From DASYQD01 sp036005845 (GTDB lineage Bacteria > Acidobacteriota > Thermoanaerobaculia > Multivoradales > JAIOJS01), in assembly GCA_036005845.1 (NCBI GenBank), contig DASYQD010000018.1, positions 1-64,000 on the forward strand: a stretch of 64,000 bases of DNA, written 5' to 3'. The translations under genes were made by a program, and so were the position numbers. The notes below the pieces were generated by a model. The model made no database searches. It saw only the letters and a list, made by a program, of their open reading frames with translations, and was not told where the DNA came from. Below, in pieces: positions 16,219-25,860 of the stretch (its first letter is position 1; each line of letters starts with the position of its first letter).

Positions 16219-18045
16219 TCAAGCGTGTGCGGGATGCGGAGTGCCCGGGATCGGCGACACCGTCTCCGGCCCCGGCTCGCTCTGCGGGAAGAAGTCGCCC
16301 GGATGGTCGGGCACGCTGTACTCGTAGGGGCCGCGGTAAGCGACCGGCTGCACCTCGAAGTTGCCGTGCGGCGGCGGCGACGGGGCGGACCACTCGATCG
16401 TCGTGGCGTCCCACGCGTTGGCGGGCGCCAGGGCGCCGTGGCGCTTGCTCCAGAAGAAGTTGATGATGAAGGGAATCTGCGACAGCCCCAGGCCCCAGGC
16501 CGAGAACGAGATCACCTTGTGCAGCCACAGCACGTGCGCGGTGTGGGTGTAGCTGGCGCCGCCGTCGTAGAGCCGCCGCTGCATGCCGGCGAGGCCCTGG
16601 ATGAACATCGGCATGAAGACGCCGTTGATGAAAACAAGACTGGGCCAGAAGTGCAGCTGGCCGAGCCTGGTGCTCATGTAGCGGCCGGTGGCCTTCGGAT
16701 ACCAGTAGTAGATGCCGGCGAAGAGCGCGAACAGCGTCCCCGGCGCCACCACGTAATGGAAGTGGGCGATGACGTAGTAGGTGTCGTGGAAGTGGATGTC
16801 GGGGCTGGCGAGGCCGAGCGGCAGGCCGGTCAAGCCGCCGATGCCGAACATCGGCAGGAAGGCGAGCGCGAAGAGCATCGGCGGCGTGAAGCGGATCGAG
16901 CCGCCCCACAGCGACAGGATGAGGCAGGTGAGGATGATCACCGAGGGGATCGAGATGATCATCGTCGTGGTCTGGAAGAAGGTCGACATCACCGTGCCCA
17001 TGCCGGTCATGAACATGTGGTGCGCCCAGACGACGAACGACAGCGCGCCTATGGCGAGCACCGAGAAGACCAGCGGCCGGTAGCCCCACAGCGGCTTGCG
17101 CGTGTTGTTGGCGATCACCTCGGCGACGATGCCCATCGCCGGCAGGATCAGCACGTAGACCTCGGGGTGGGCGAGGAACCAGAAGAGGTGCTGCCAGAGC
17201 AGCGGCGAGCCGCCGCCGGAGACCTTGAGCACCTGCCCGGAGACCACCAGGCCCTGCGGCAGGAAGAAGCTCGTCTTGGCGACGCGGTCCATGAGCTGCA
17301 TGATGCCGGCCGCCTGCAGGGCCGGGAAGGCGAGCAGCAGCAGGAACGAGGTGACGAACTGCGCCCAGACGAAGAAGGGCAGCCGCCAGAAGGTGAGCCC
17401 CGGCGCGCGCAGCTGGATGATGGTGGTGATGAAGTTGACCGCGCCGAGCAGCGACGAGGTGATCAGGAAGAGCATGCCGAGGATCCACAGCGTCTGCCCG
17501 GTGGGGAGGATGTCCGAGAGCGGCGGGTAGGAGGTCCAGCCGCCCTGCGCCGAGCCGCCGGGGACGAAGAAGCTGCCGAGCATCACCACGCCGCCCCAGA
17601 AGTAGGCGTGGTACGAGAACATGTTGAGCCGCGGGAAGGCCATGTCGGGGGCGCCGATCTGCAAAGGCACGACGAAGTTGCCGAAGCCGCCGACGGCGAG
17701 CGGCACGACGCCCAGGAACACCATGATGGTGCCGTGCATGGCGCCGAGCTGGTTGTAGAACTCGGGCAGCATCGAGCCGCCGGGCATGCGGGTGTCGCCG
17801 AGGATCTTGCCGAGCAGCGGGATCGCCTTGCCCGGGAAGGCGAGGTTCCAGCGCATCAGCATCATCAGCGAGAAGCCGAAGAGCAGGAACAGCAGGCCGG
17901 TGAAGGCGTACTGGATGCCGATCATCTTGTGATCGGTGGAGAAGACGTAGTGGCGCCAGAAACCGAGCTGGTGGTGCTCGAGATGCGCGTCGCCATGCGC
18001 GTGCGCCGCGGTCTCCGGGTGGGCGTGCGTCGAAACGTCGGTCAT
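16219..18045 (-). CDS. coxA: Cytochrome c oxidase subunit I, A1-type, cluster 1
   Basis: 608 residues, the catalytic subunit with heme a and the heme a3-CuB centre. The expected motifs are present: FLAHPEVYVLILP (CuB His and the cross-linked Tyr, with the Glu that marks A1-type D-channels), WAHHMFMTGM (two CuB His ligands), and HFHYVVAPG (heme a and a3 His ligands). It therefore looks like a proton-pumping A1-type heme-copper oxidase, distinct from the YSHP-type paralogue at 24.2-25.9 kb. It overlaps no neighbour; actF lies 31 bases upstream. Confidence 0.92.
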   Translation of the reverse strand: MTDVSTHAHPETAAHAHGDAHLEHHQLGFWRHYVFSTDHKMIGIQYAFTGLLFLLFGFSLMMLMRWNLAFPGKAIPLLGKILGDTRMPGGSMLPEFYNQLGAMHGTIMVFLGVVPLAVGGFGNFVVPLQIGAPDMAFPRLNMFSYHAYFWGGVVMLGSFFVPGGSAQGGWTSYPPLSDILPTGQTLWILGMLFLITSSLLGAVNFITTIIQLRAPGLTFWRLPFFVWAQFVTSFLLLLAFPALQAAGIMQLMDRVAKTSFFLPQGLVVSGQVLKVSGGGSPLLWQHLFWFLAHPEVYVLILPAMGIVAEVIANNTRKPLWGYRPLVFSVLAIGALSFVVWAHHMFMTGMGTVMSTFFQTTTMIISIPSVIILTCLILSLWGGSIRFTPPMLFALAFLPMFGIGGLTGLPLGLASPDIHFHDTYYVIAHFHYVVAPGTLFALFAGIYYWYPKATGRYMSTRLGQLHFWPSLVFINGVFMPMFIQGLAGMQRRLYDGGASYTHTAHVLWLHKVISFSAWGLGLSQIPFIINFFWSKRHGALAPANAWDATTIEWSAPSPPPHGNFEVQPVAYRGPYEYSVPDHPGDFFPQSEPGPETVSPIPGTPHPAHA

Positions 18046-18076
18046 CGCTCGGAGCTCCTCAGGCGTTTGCGGATCG

Positions 18077-19318
18077 CTAGACGTTCTCGAAAGCCAGGGA
18101 CTCGACGAGCCGCGGATCGTTGACCGGCACCAGCGCCCGCCGCCGCAGCGTCCACGCCAGCGCGCCGGCGAAGAGCAGGCCGAGCGCGAGGAAGGTCAGC
18201 ACGTCGAGCAGGCGCAGCCGCGGCCCGTCATGGTACAGGCTCGGCATGATCAGCCAGTAGATGTCCAGCCACTCCATGAGCAGCAGCCAGAGCGCCGAGG
18301 CCCAGAGCCCCCAGCGCACGCGCTTGACGTCGCGCATCAGCAGGAAGAAGAAGGGAATCACGAAGTGGCCGACGACCAGGGCGCGCGTCAGCGGCAGCCA
18401 ACCCGGGTTGAGCCGCGCGGCGAACCAGTTGGTCTCCTCGGGCATGTTGGCGTACCACTGCAGCATGAACTGCGCGAAGGCGATGTAGATCCAGAAGACG
18501 ACGAAGGCGAACATCAGCTTGCCGAGGTCGTGGAAGTGCTCCATCGTCACCACGCCGCCGAGGGCGCCGCGGCGCTGCAGGAGCAGCGCCAGCACGATGA
18601 GCAGCGCGAACGACGACATCGCCAGGCCGCCGAACAGGTAGCCGCCGAACACCGTCGAGTACCAGCGCGGCGACAGCGACATCACCCAGTCGAAGGAGGC
18701 GAGGGTGAGCGTGATGGCGAAGACCAGCATCGACGGCGCCGACACCGACTGCATCCGCCGCGTGATCTGCAGCGCGCCCATGCGGTCCTGCCGCTCCGAC
18801 TGCCGCCAGAACCACCAGCCGAGCAGCGACCAGAGGACGAGGTAGATCGCGGCGCGGACCACGAACGGCCCCGGCGCCAGCCACCCCGACTTGTGCGCGA
18901 TGACCGGGTCGTGCGCCGCCGCCTCGCTCGCCCACGGATAGATGGCGCGGACGCCGAAGGCGATAGGCACGAAGAGGATCGCCGTCACCGGCAGGGTGGC
19001 GCCGACCGCCTCGGCCAGGCGCCGCACGACGACGCTCCAGCCGGCGCGCGTCAGGTGCTGCAGCAGCACGAAGAAGAGCCCGCCGAGCGACAGCATGGCG
19101 AAGTAGACCCAGTTGAAGAGGTAGGAGTGGAAGAGCTGCGCTGGATCGCCTTTGCCGACGATGAACGCGACGGCGAGCAGCACGACGCCCAGCGCGCCGG
19201 CGATCAGCGGCAGCCCGCCGGCGCCCTCGCGCTTCAGAGTCACCTGCGCGCGGTCGAGCGACGGCGCGGCGTGCGCGTCGTCGCCGTGCGGCATCCCGGT
19301 GTGCGTCCCGGTGTTCAC
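18077..19318 (-). CDS. actF: Alternative complex III subunit F, cluster 1
   Basis: 413 residues from GTG 19318, which overlaps the actD stop as GTGA; the longer open frame upstream is not coding. About ten TM helices are seen. Segments such as FNWVYFAMLSLGGLFFVLLQ, MSLSPRWYSTVFGGYLFGG, LGKLMFAFVVFWIYIAFAQF and YANMPEETNWF match the ActF family, the smaller NrfD-like quinol-interacting subunit of quinol:cytochrome c oxidoreductase. It has a full-length paralogue in cluster 2 (28335-29555). In this cluster ActE is missing between actD and actF. Confidence 0.85.
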   Translation of the reverse strand: MNTGTHTGMPHGDDAHAAPSLDRAQVTLKREGAGGLPLIAGALGVVLLAVAFIVGKGDPAQLFHSYLFNWVYFAMLSLGGLFFVLLQHLTRAGWSVVVRRLAEAVGATLPVTAILFVPIAFGVRAIYPWASEAAAHDPVIAHKSGWLAPGPFVVRAAIYLVLWSLLGWWFWRQSERQDRMGALQITRRMQSVSAPSMLVFAITLTLASFDWVMSLSPRWYSTVFGGYLFGGLAMSSFALLIVLALLLQRRGALGGVVTMEHFHDLGKLMFAFVVFWIYIAFAQFMLQWYANMPEETNWFAARLNPGWLPLTRALVVGHFVIPFFFLLMRDVKRVRWGLWASALWLLLMEWLDIYWLIMPSLYHDGPRLRLLDVLTFLALGLLFAGALAWTLRRRALVPVNDPRLVESLAFENV

Positions 19319-19868
19319 GCCGGCTCCTCCACCAGCTCGACCGCCAGCGCGCCGGCGCGCTCGAGGAGCTGCACCGTGGCGCTGCGATCGAAATGCGGGT
19401 CGGCGGCTTCGATGGAGATGAAGAAGCGGTCGTCCGTCACCCGCTCGAAGCGCTTCGATTCGAAGAGCGGATGGTGGTGGCGCGGCAGCTTCGAGAAACC
19501 GAGGAAGCCGAGCACCGCGCCGGTGGCGCCGCCCAGCACGCCGCACTCGAACATGATCGGCACGAAGGCGGGCCAGCTGAAGAACGGCTTGCCGGAGATG
19601 ACGAGCGGATAGGCGCGCGTCGCCACCCACCACTGCAGGCCCATGCCCGCCGCGGCGCCGGCGAGGCCGAAGACGAGCACCGCCAGCGGCACCATCGACC
19701 GCTTGAGGCCCATCGCCTTCTCGAGGCCGTGCACGGGGAACGGGCTGTGGGTGTCCCACTGCTCGAAGCCGGCATCGCGCACCCGCTCTGCGGCCTTGTA
19801 GAGCGCCGCCGGCGAGTCAAACTCGGCCAACGCTCCCCAGACCGTGCCGGTCGTTGCGGCCGCGGCGC

Positions 19869-19872
<4 letters not shown>
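19315..19872 (-). CDS. actD: Alternative complex III subunit D (DUF3341), cluster 1
   Basis: 185 residues from GTG 19872, overlapping the actC stop by four bases. The N-terminus (WGALAEFDSPAALYKAAERV ... GFEQWDTHSPFPVHGLEKAM) is the typical ActD opening. It is followed by two TM helices (about 60-80 and 98-120) with KPFFSWPAFVPIMFE between or in the second, and a C-terminal soluble part with FFISIEAADPHFD. ActD is a membrane subunit of ACIII; its exact role is unclear. The cluster 2 paralogue is at 30186-30734. Confidence 0.85.
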
Positions 19873-21338
<1,466 letters not shown>

Positions 21339-21493
21339 TCAGCTCCCTCGCGTCACCGCGTTTGTGGTTGGGGGCCCCGCGTTTGGTGCCCGCTTCTTAC
21401 CAAGGGTCCGGGGGCGGGTCAAGTGGCGGCCGGCGGCGGCCGGACCGGGCCTGCGCGGAGCGTATGCCGGCGCCGCGAAGGGCCTTCCCCAGG

Positions 21494-21526
21494 TCATTGC
21501 GAGGAGCGCAGCGACGAAGCAATCTC
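21494..21526. repeat. Short dispersed palindromic repeat (GCGAGGAGCG...GAAGC type)
   Basis: This 33-base element starts TCATTGCGAGGAGCGCAGC and ends GACGAAGCAATCTC. It has ATTGC / GCAAT ends that can pair. Elements of this form are familiar as dispersed intergenic repeats in many bacterial genomes. Here it overlaps the 3' end of the radical SAM gene and supplies its last ten codons and stop. Confidence 0.55.
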
Positions 21527-22738
21527 GACGCTGGGAGCGCCGAAAGAGGGCGCCCGCCCGCTGCCCTGGATGGCTTCCTCCATCAGCTCCGGGGTCACTA
21601 TGGGCGAACTGCGGCGGCGGGCGAAGGCCTCGACGCCGCGCTCCACCTTGCCGCGGATGAAGGCGATGGGGATGCGCTCCAAGCGGGCGCGCGCGGCGGG
21701 GTTCCACACCAGCGGGCGTTCGTCGAGCGGCACGCCGGTAGGGATGTAGGTGCAGCCGGGGTCCTCGGCCAGCACGTCCCCGGTGTGCGCGTAGGCGCGG
21801 CAGCGGCAGCCGCCGCAGAGGTCGCGGAATTCACAATTGCCGCACCTGCCGCCGAGGAGCGAGGTGTCGCGCAGCGACTGCAGTAACGGCGCCTCCCGCC
21901 AGATGCGCGCGAAGCCGCCGTCGTCGCGGACGTTGCCGGCGACGGCGGTCATGTAGGGGCACGGCGTGACGTCGCCGTCGGGCGTGATGCGGCAGTAGTC
22001 GACGCCGGCCATGCAACCGCCGCTGTCGAGCCCCGCCTCGCCCTCCTCGTAGGCGATGCGCTTGAAGTGCGGCGCGCACTTGGCGCGCACGAGCATCGGC
22101 CGGTACTGCTGCTGCAGGGTGACGAGCCGGCGCAGCATCGCCTCGCCGCGGGCCGGCGGCAGCTCGTGCATCGTCTCACCGCGCCCGGTCTGGACGAGGA
22201 AGTAGAGGTTGAACGACCAGGCGCCGAGCCGCCGCGCCAGCTCGAGCAGCGGCTCGACCTCGTCGTAGTTCTCCTCCATCACCGTCGTCTGCACCAGCAC
22301 CTCGAGCCCGCGCGCGCGGCAGACCTCGAGCGCGCGCACCGAGGCGGCGAAGGCGCCGCGGCCGCCGCGGAATCCGTCGTGCCGCTCGGCGTCGATCGAG
22401 TCGATGCTCACCGCCACCCCGCGCACGCCGCACTCGACCATCCGCGCCGCCACCGCATCGGTGACCAGCACGCCGTTGGTCCCCATCACCACCCACAGGC
22501 CGGCGGCCGAAGCGGCCGAGGCGATCTCGTAAATGTCACGGCGCAGCAGCGGCTCGCCGCCGGTGAGGATCACCATCTCCGTCCCGAGCGCCTTCATCTC
22601 CGCCAGCACCGAGAGGCACTCCTCAGTCGACAGCTCGTGCGCCGCCGCCTTCCCCGCCTCCATGTAGCAGTGCGGGCAGCGCAGATTGCAGCGCTTCGTC
22701 AGGTTCCAGGAGACGAGGGAAGGTCGGAACGATGCCAT
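21494..22738 (-). CDS. Radical SAM/SPASM protein with C-terminal PCP_red domain
   Basis: 414 residues. The radical SAM Fe-S motif CNLRCPHC (Cys 17, 21 and 24) is followed by the GGEP motif (ILTGGEPLLRR) and a conserved TNG strand. A SPASM-type Cys cluster for auxiliary Fe-S centres follows (DYCRITPDGDVTPCPY; GNCEFRDLCGGCRCRA). A PCP_red-like tail is at about 350-395 (LERIPIAFIRGKVERGVEAF; VTPELMEEAI). This architecture is like AhbD/NirJ-type tetrapyrrole enzymes and PqqE-type maturases. A heme-biosynthesis role would suit the cytochrome-rich surroundings but is inference. The last ten residues come from a dispersed repeat, so the native C-terminus has probably been altered. Confidence 0.78.
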   Translation of the reverse strand: MASFRPSLVSWNLTKRCNLRCPHCYMEAGKAAAHELSTEECLSVLAEMKALGTEMVILTGGEPLLRRDIYEIASAASAAGLWVVMGTNGVLVTDAVAARMVECGVRGVAVSIDSIDAERHDGFRGGRGAFAASVRALEVCRARGLEVLVQTTVMEENYDEVEPLLELARRLGAWSFNLYFLVQTGRGETMHELPPARGEAMLRRLVTLQQQYRPMLVRAKCAPHFKRIAYEEGEAGLDSGGCMAGVDYCRITPDGDVTPCPYMTAVAGNVRDDGGFARIWREAPLLQSLRDTSLLGGRCGNCEFRDLCGGCRCRAYAHTGDVLAEDPGCTYIPTGVPLDERPLVWNPAARARLERIPIAFIRGKVERGVEAFARRRSSPIVTPELMEEAIQGSGRAPSFGAPSVEIASSLRSSQ

Positions 22739-22788
22739 GACAGCGTGCGGAGATCCTAGCCGCTCGCGCTAGTCGATAACATGCCCTC

Positions 22789-22854
22789 GTGGGTCGCTAC
22801 GACAAGCTCTTCGAGGCCGTCCTCGGCGGTCGTTACAACCTGGAGCTGCCATGA
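22789..22854 (+). pseudogene. HicA-like toxin stub
   Basis: A 21-codon ORF from GTG 22789 reads GRYDKLFEAVLGGR then YNLELP and stops. The first part resembles the N-terminus of HicA-type mRNA interferases (K-Y-x-K-L-L-x-x-I-L-x-G). HicA would continue for about 60 more residues, including the catalytic His, all missing here. The stop overlaps the hicB start as ATGA. It is either a truncated toxin or a leader peptide. Confidence 0.35.
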
Positions 22855-23069
22855 CCGCGCACAGGTACGAGGTCATCATCTACTGGAGCGACGAAGATCG
22901 GTGCTTCGTCGCCGACGTGCCCGAACTGCCTGGCTGCATGGCGCATGGTGATTCCTACGAGGCAGCGTTGGCGAGCGCGCAAGAGGCCATCGATCTCTGG
23001 CTCGACACGGCCGCGGAGCTCAACCGGCCGATTCCGCAACCCAAGGGCCGGCGCCTGACCTACGCCTAG
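22851..23069 (+). CDS. hicB: HicB-family antitoxin
   Basis: 72 residues with the HicB partial-RNase-H fold signature: YEVIIYWSDEDRCFVADVPE, LPGCMAHGDSYEAALASAQE, AIDLWLDTAAE and a terminal PIPQPKGR. There is no C-terminal DNA-binding extension, so this is the short form. The expected toxin gene directly upstream is only a 21-codon stub, so it is an orphan antitoxin unless a partner is elsewhere. Confidence 0.75.
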   Translation: MTAHRYEVIIYWSDEDRCFVADVPELPGCMAHGDSYEAALASAQEAIDLWLDTAAELNRPIPQPKGRRLTYA

Positions 23070-23117
23070 GTCGGAGCCGTGGCGTGGTTGGGCCGTTGGC
23101 CGGCCGCGACCGCCTGC

Positions 23118-23483
23118 CTACTCGCGGACGCCGTAGGTCGTCTGCTGCACGCGGATCGCCGGCACGCGCCGGGCCCAGTAGTCGGACCAGGTGATGCCGA
23201 AGATGGTGAGCAGGAAGAGGATGGCGGCGACGACGCACAGCCGCACCATGGCGGTGCTGTACTTGACGTGCATGAAGAAGAGCACCACCAGCGTCGCCTT
23301 GGTGAGCGCGATGGTGATGGCGACGACGTCGTTCCAGGGATCGCCGAGGTGGTGGAAGGCGACGAATACCGTGAGCGCCGTCAGCACCAGCAACGCACTG
23401 AACACCGCTAGGTAGGTGCTCACCGGGATGACTTTGTGGGCGAGCGGGTAGTCGCCCGGCTTGTCGAGGTGCAACCGGGGCAC
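23118..23483 (-). CDS. coxD: Cytochrome c oxidase subunit IV, cluster 2
   Basis: 121 residues from GTG 23483, chosen because GGGGAGGT lies seven to eight bases upstream; TTG 23489 would overlap the coxC stop. Three TM helices are present with the COX4_pro signature ALTKATLVVLFFMHVKYST. The C-terminal tail after the third helix ends VQQTTYGVRE. Last gene of cluster 2. Confidence 0.8.
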   Translation of the reverse strand: MPRLHLDKPGDYPLAHKVIPVSTYLAVFSALLVLTALTVFVAFHHLGDPWNDVVAITIALTKATLVVLFFMHVKYSTAMVRLCVVAAILFLLTIFGITWSDYWARRVPAIRVQQTTYGVRE

Positions 23484-23485
23484 TG

Positions 23486-24199
23486 TCAATACCTCCCCAG
23501 CAGGTACAGCAGCGGGAAGAGGAAGATCCACACGATGTCGACGAAGTGCCAGTACAACCCGAAGAGCTCTACCGGGTGCGCGTACTCGACGGTGAACTTG
23601 CCCTTCGCCGCCAGCGGGATGTAGACGAGCAGGATGCCGGCGCCGATGATCATGTGGATGGCGTGCATCCCGGTCATCGCGAAGTAGAGGCAGAAGAAGA
23701 GCTGCACGTGCCCGCCCTCGCCGGCGGGGAAGTGGGCCTGGTTGAAGTTGTAACCGGGAACGAGCCCGTGGTGGAACTTCTCGGCGTACTCGAAGTACTT
23801 GATGACCAGGAAGACGGTGCCGAGCAGCAGCGTCAGCACCAGGAACGACGTGAGCAGCTTGCGCCGCCCGGTCTGTGCCGACCACACTGCCATGGCCATG
23901 GTGAGCGACGAGGTGATGAGCACCGCGGTGTTGATGCCGCCGAGCAGGATATTGAGCTGGTGGCTGCCGAGGTGGAAGGCCTGCGGATAGAGGAAGCGGT
24001 AGACGAGGTAGGCGGTGAAGAGGCCGCCGAAGAACATCGCCTCCTGCGCCACAAACGCCCACATGCCCAGCGTCGAGGCGTCGCGCTGCTGGTCGAGGCT
24101 GTCGAAGTGGTGCTGCAGCACGCCGGCGTGCGCGTGCGCGTCGGGCGCATGCGTATCGGACGGCACGATGCCGCCGTGCGGCCGGGCGTCAGCGGCCAC
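23486..24199 (-). CDS. coxC: Cytochrome c oxidase subunit III, cluster 2
   Basis: 237 residues from GTG 24199 with a GGAGAGGGG Shine-Dalgarno. A His/Asp-rich cytoplasmic N-terminus of about 45 residues precedes five TM helices: TLGMWAFVAQEAMFFGGLF, INTAVLITSSLTMAMAVW, FCLYFAMTGMHAIHMIIGAG and the terminal WHFVDIVWIFLFPLLYLLG. It pairs with the A2-type subunit I directly upstream. Confidence 0.87.
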   Translation of the reverse strand: MAADARPHGGIVPSDTHAPDAHAHAGVLQHHFDSLDQQRDASTLGMWAFVAQEAMFFGGLFTAYLVYRFLYPQAFHLGSHQLNILLGGINTAVLITSSLTMAMAVWSAQTGRRKLLTSFLVLTLLLGTVFLVIKYFEYAEKFHHGLVPGYNFNQAHFPAGEGGHVQLFFCLYFAMTGMHAIHMIIGAGILLVYIPLAAKGKFTVEYAHPVELFGLYWHFVDIVWIFLFPLLYLLGRY

Positions 24200-24225
24200 G
24201 GTGGCCCCCCTCTCCGCGCGCCGCC

Positions 24226-25860
24226 TCAGGCCGCAACTTTCTTCTCCCCCTCACCGTTGCGGTGGTAGTCGTACGCCTCGTGGTCGACCACCGGCGCGAC
24301 GTCGAAGTTGAAGGTCGGCGGCGGCGAGCTGGTCTCCCACTCGAGCCCCACCGCGTTCCACGGGTTCGCTCCCGCCTTCTTGCCGTAGCGCATCGCCCAC
24401 ACCAGGTAGATCATCGGCAGCAGGTAGCCGACGCCGAGCACCGTGGCGCCCGCCGTCGACAGCACGTTGAGCACCTGGAACTCCGGCGCGTAGGCGTGGT
24501 AGCGGCGCGGCATCCCCATGTAGCCGAGGATGAACTGCGGGAAGAAGGTGAGGTTGAAGCCGACGAAGACGAGGATCGCCGAGATGCGCCCCCAGAACTC
24601 GGGGTAGAGCCGGCCGGTGATCTTCGGCCACCAGTAGTGGAGGCCGCCGAGGTAGCCCATCAGCGTGCCGCCCACCATGATGTAGTGGAAATGCGCCACC
24701 ACGAAGTAGGTGTCGTGGACGTGGATGTCGAAGCCCATGGTGGCGAGAAAGACTCCCGTCAGGCCGCCGATGGTGAAGAGGCCGAGGAAGCCGAAGACGT
24801 AGAGCATCGGCGTCTGCCACGACACCGAGCCGCGGTAGAGCGTCGCCGTCCAGTTGAAGACCTTGATCGCCGAGGGGATGGCCACCAGCATGGTGAGCAC
24901 CGAGAACAGCGTCCCGGCGAACGCCGTCTGGCTGGAGACGAAGAGGTGGTGCCCCCAGACCAGGAAGCCGAGCACCGCGATCGCCATCGACGAGAAGGCG
25001 ACGAACGAGTAGCCGAACACCCGCTTGCGCGAGAAGGCGGCGACGAGCTCGCTGATGATGCCCATCGCCGGCAGGATCATGATGTAGACCGCCGGGTGGG
25101 AGTAGAACCAGAAGAGGTGCTGGAAGAGCACCGGGTCGCCGCCCAGCGTGGGGTCGAAGATGCCGAGGTGCAGCGCCCGCTCGAGCATCAGCATCACCAG
25201 CGTGATGGCGAGGATCGGCGTCGCCAGCATGATGATGACGCTGGTGGCGTAGAGCGACCAGACGAAGAGCGGCAGCCGGAACCACGACAGCCCCGGCGCC
25301 CGCATGCGGTGCACGGTGACGATGAAGTTGAGCGCGGTCAAGATCGACGAGAAGCCGGCGATGAAGCCGGCAAGGGCCACGAGGGTCACCGGCGAGTTGG
25401 AGAAGCGCGTCGAGAAGGGTGGATAGAAGGTCCACCCGGTGTCGGCGCCGCCCTGGATGAGCGCGTAGACGCCGAGCGAGCCGGCCACCATGTAGACGTA
25501 CCAGGAGAGCAGGTTGATCTTCGGGAAGGCGAGGTCCTTGGCGCCCAGCATCAGCGGCAACAGGAAGTTGCCGAGCACCGCCGGGATCACCGGGATCAGG
25601 AAGAAGAAGATCATCACCACGCCGTGCATGGTGAACAGCCGGTTGTAGGTGTCGGAGGAGACGAAGTCACCTTCCGGCGTCAAAAGCTCGATGCGTACCA
25701 GGCCCGCGAAGATGGCGCCGACGGCGAAGAACAGCGTCACCGAGCCGAGGTAGAGCAGCGCGATGCGCTTGTGGTCCTTGGTGAGCAGCCAGCTCTTCAC
25801 GCCGTAGGCGGCGTTGAGGTAGTTGGGCCGCAGCGTGCGCGCGGCGACGGCGGCACTCAT
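24226..25860 (-). CDS. coxA: Cytochrome c oxidase subunit I, A2-type, cluster 2
   Basis: 544 residues from ATG 25860, overlapping the coxB stop by four bases; the longer open frame upstream is antisense-like shadow of coxB. The catalytic motif is WFYSHPAVYIMILPAMG: the Tyr-Ser pair replacing the A1-type Glu marks an A2 oxidase, as in Thermus caa3. CuB ligands are in VWGHHLFVSSQ and the heme ligands in HFHYIMVGGT. With the cytochrome c-fused subunit II next to it this is a caa3-type enzyme. It pumps protons while reducing oxygen to water. Confidence 0.92.
   Translation of the reverse strand: MSAAVAARTLRPNYLNAAYGVKSWLLTKDHKRIALLYLGSVTLFFAVGAIFAGLVRIELLTPEGDFVSSDTYNRLFTMHGVVMIFFFLIPVIPAVLGNFLLPLMLGAKDLAFPKINLLSWYVYMVAGSLGVYALIQGGADTGWTFYPPFSTRFSNSPVTLVALAGFIAGFSSILTALNFIVTVHRMRAPGLSWFRLPLFVWSLYATSVIIMLATPILAITLVMLMLERALHLGIFDPTLGGDPVLFQHLFWFYSHPAVYIMILPAMGIISELVAAFSRKRVFGYSFVAFSSMAIAVLGFLVWGHHLFVSSQTAFAGTLFSVLTMLVAIPSAIKVFNWTATLYRGSVSWQTPMLYVFGFLGLFTIGGLTGVFLATMGFDIHVHDTYFVVAHFHYIMVGGTLMGYLGGLHYWWPKITGRLYPEFWGRISAILVFVGFNLTFFPQFILGYMGMPRRYHAYAPEFQVLNVLSTAGATVLGVGYLLPMIYLVWAMRYGKKAGANPWNAVGLEWETSSPPPTFNFDVAPVVDHEAYDYHRNGEGEKKVAA

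Noticed and set aside
15490..18123. 877-codon plus-strand ORF across coxC and coxA
   Set aside because: His/Glu/Arg-rich low-complexity translation typical of antisense shadows; the opposite strand has unmistakable oxidase subunits.
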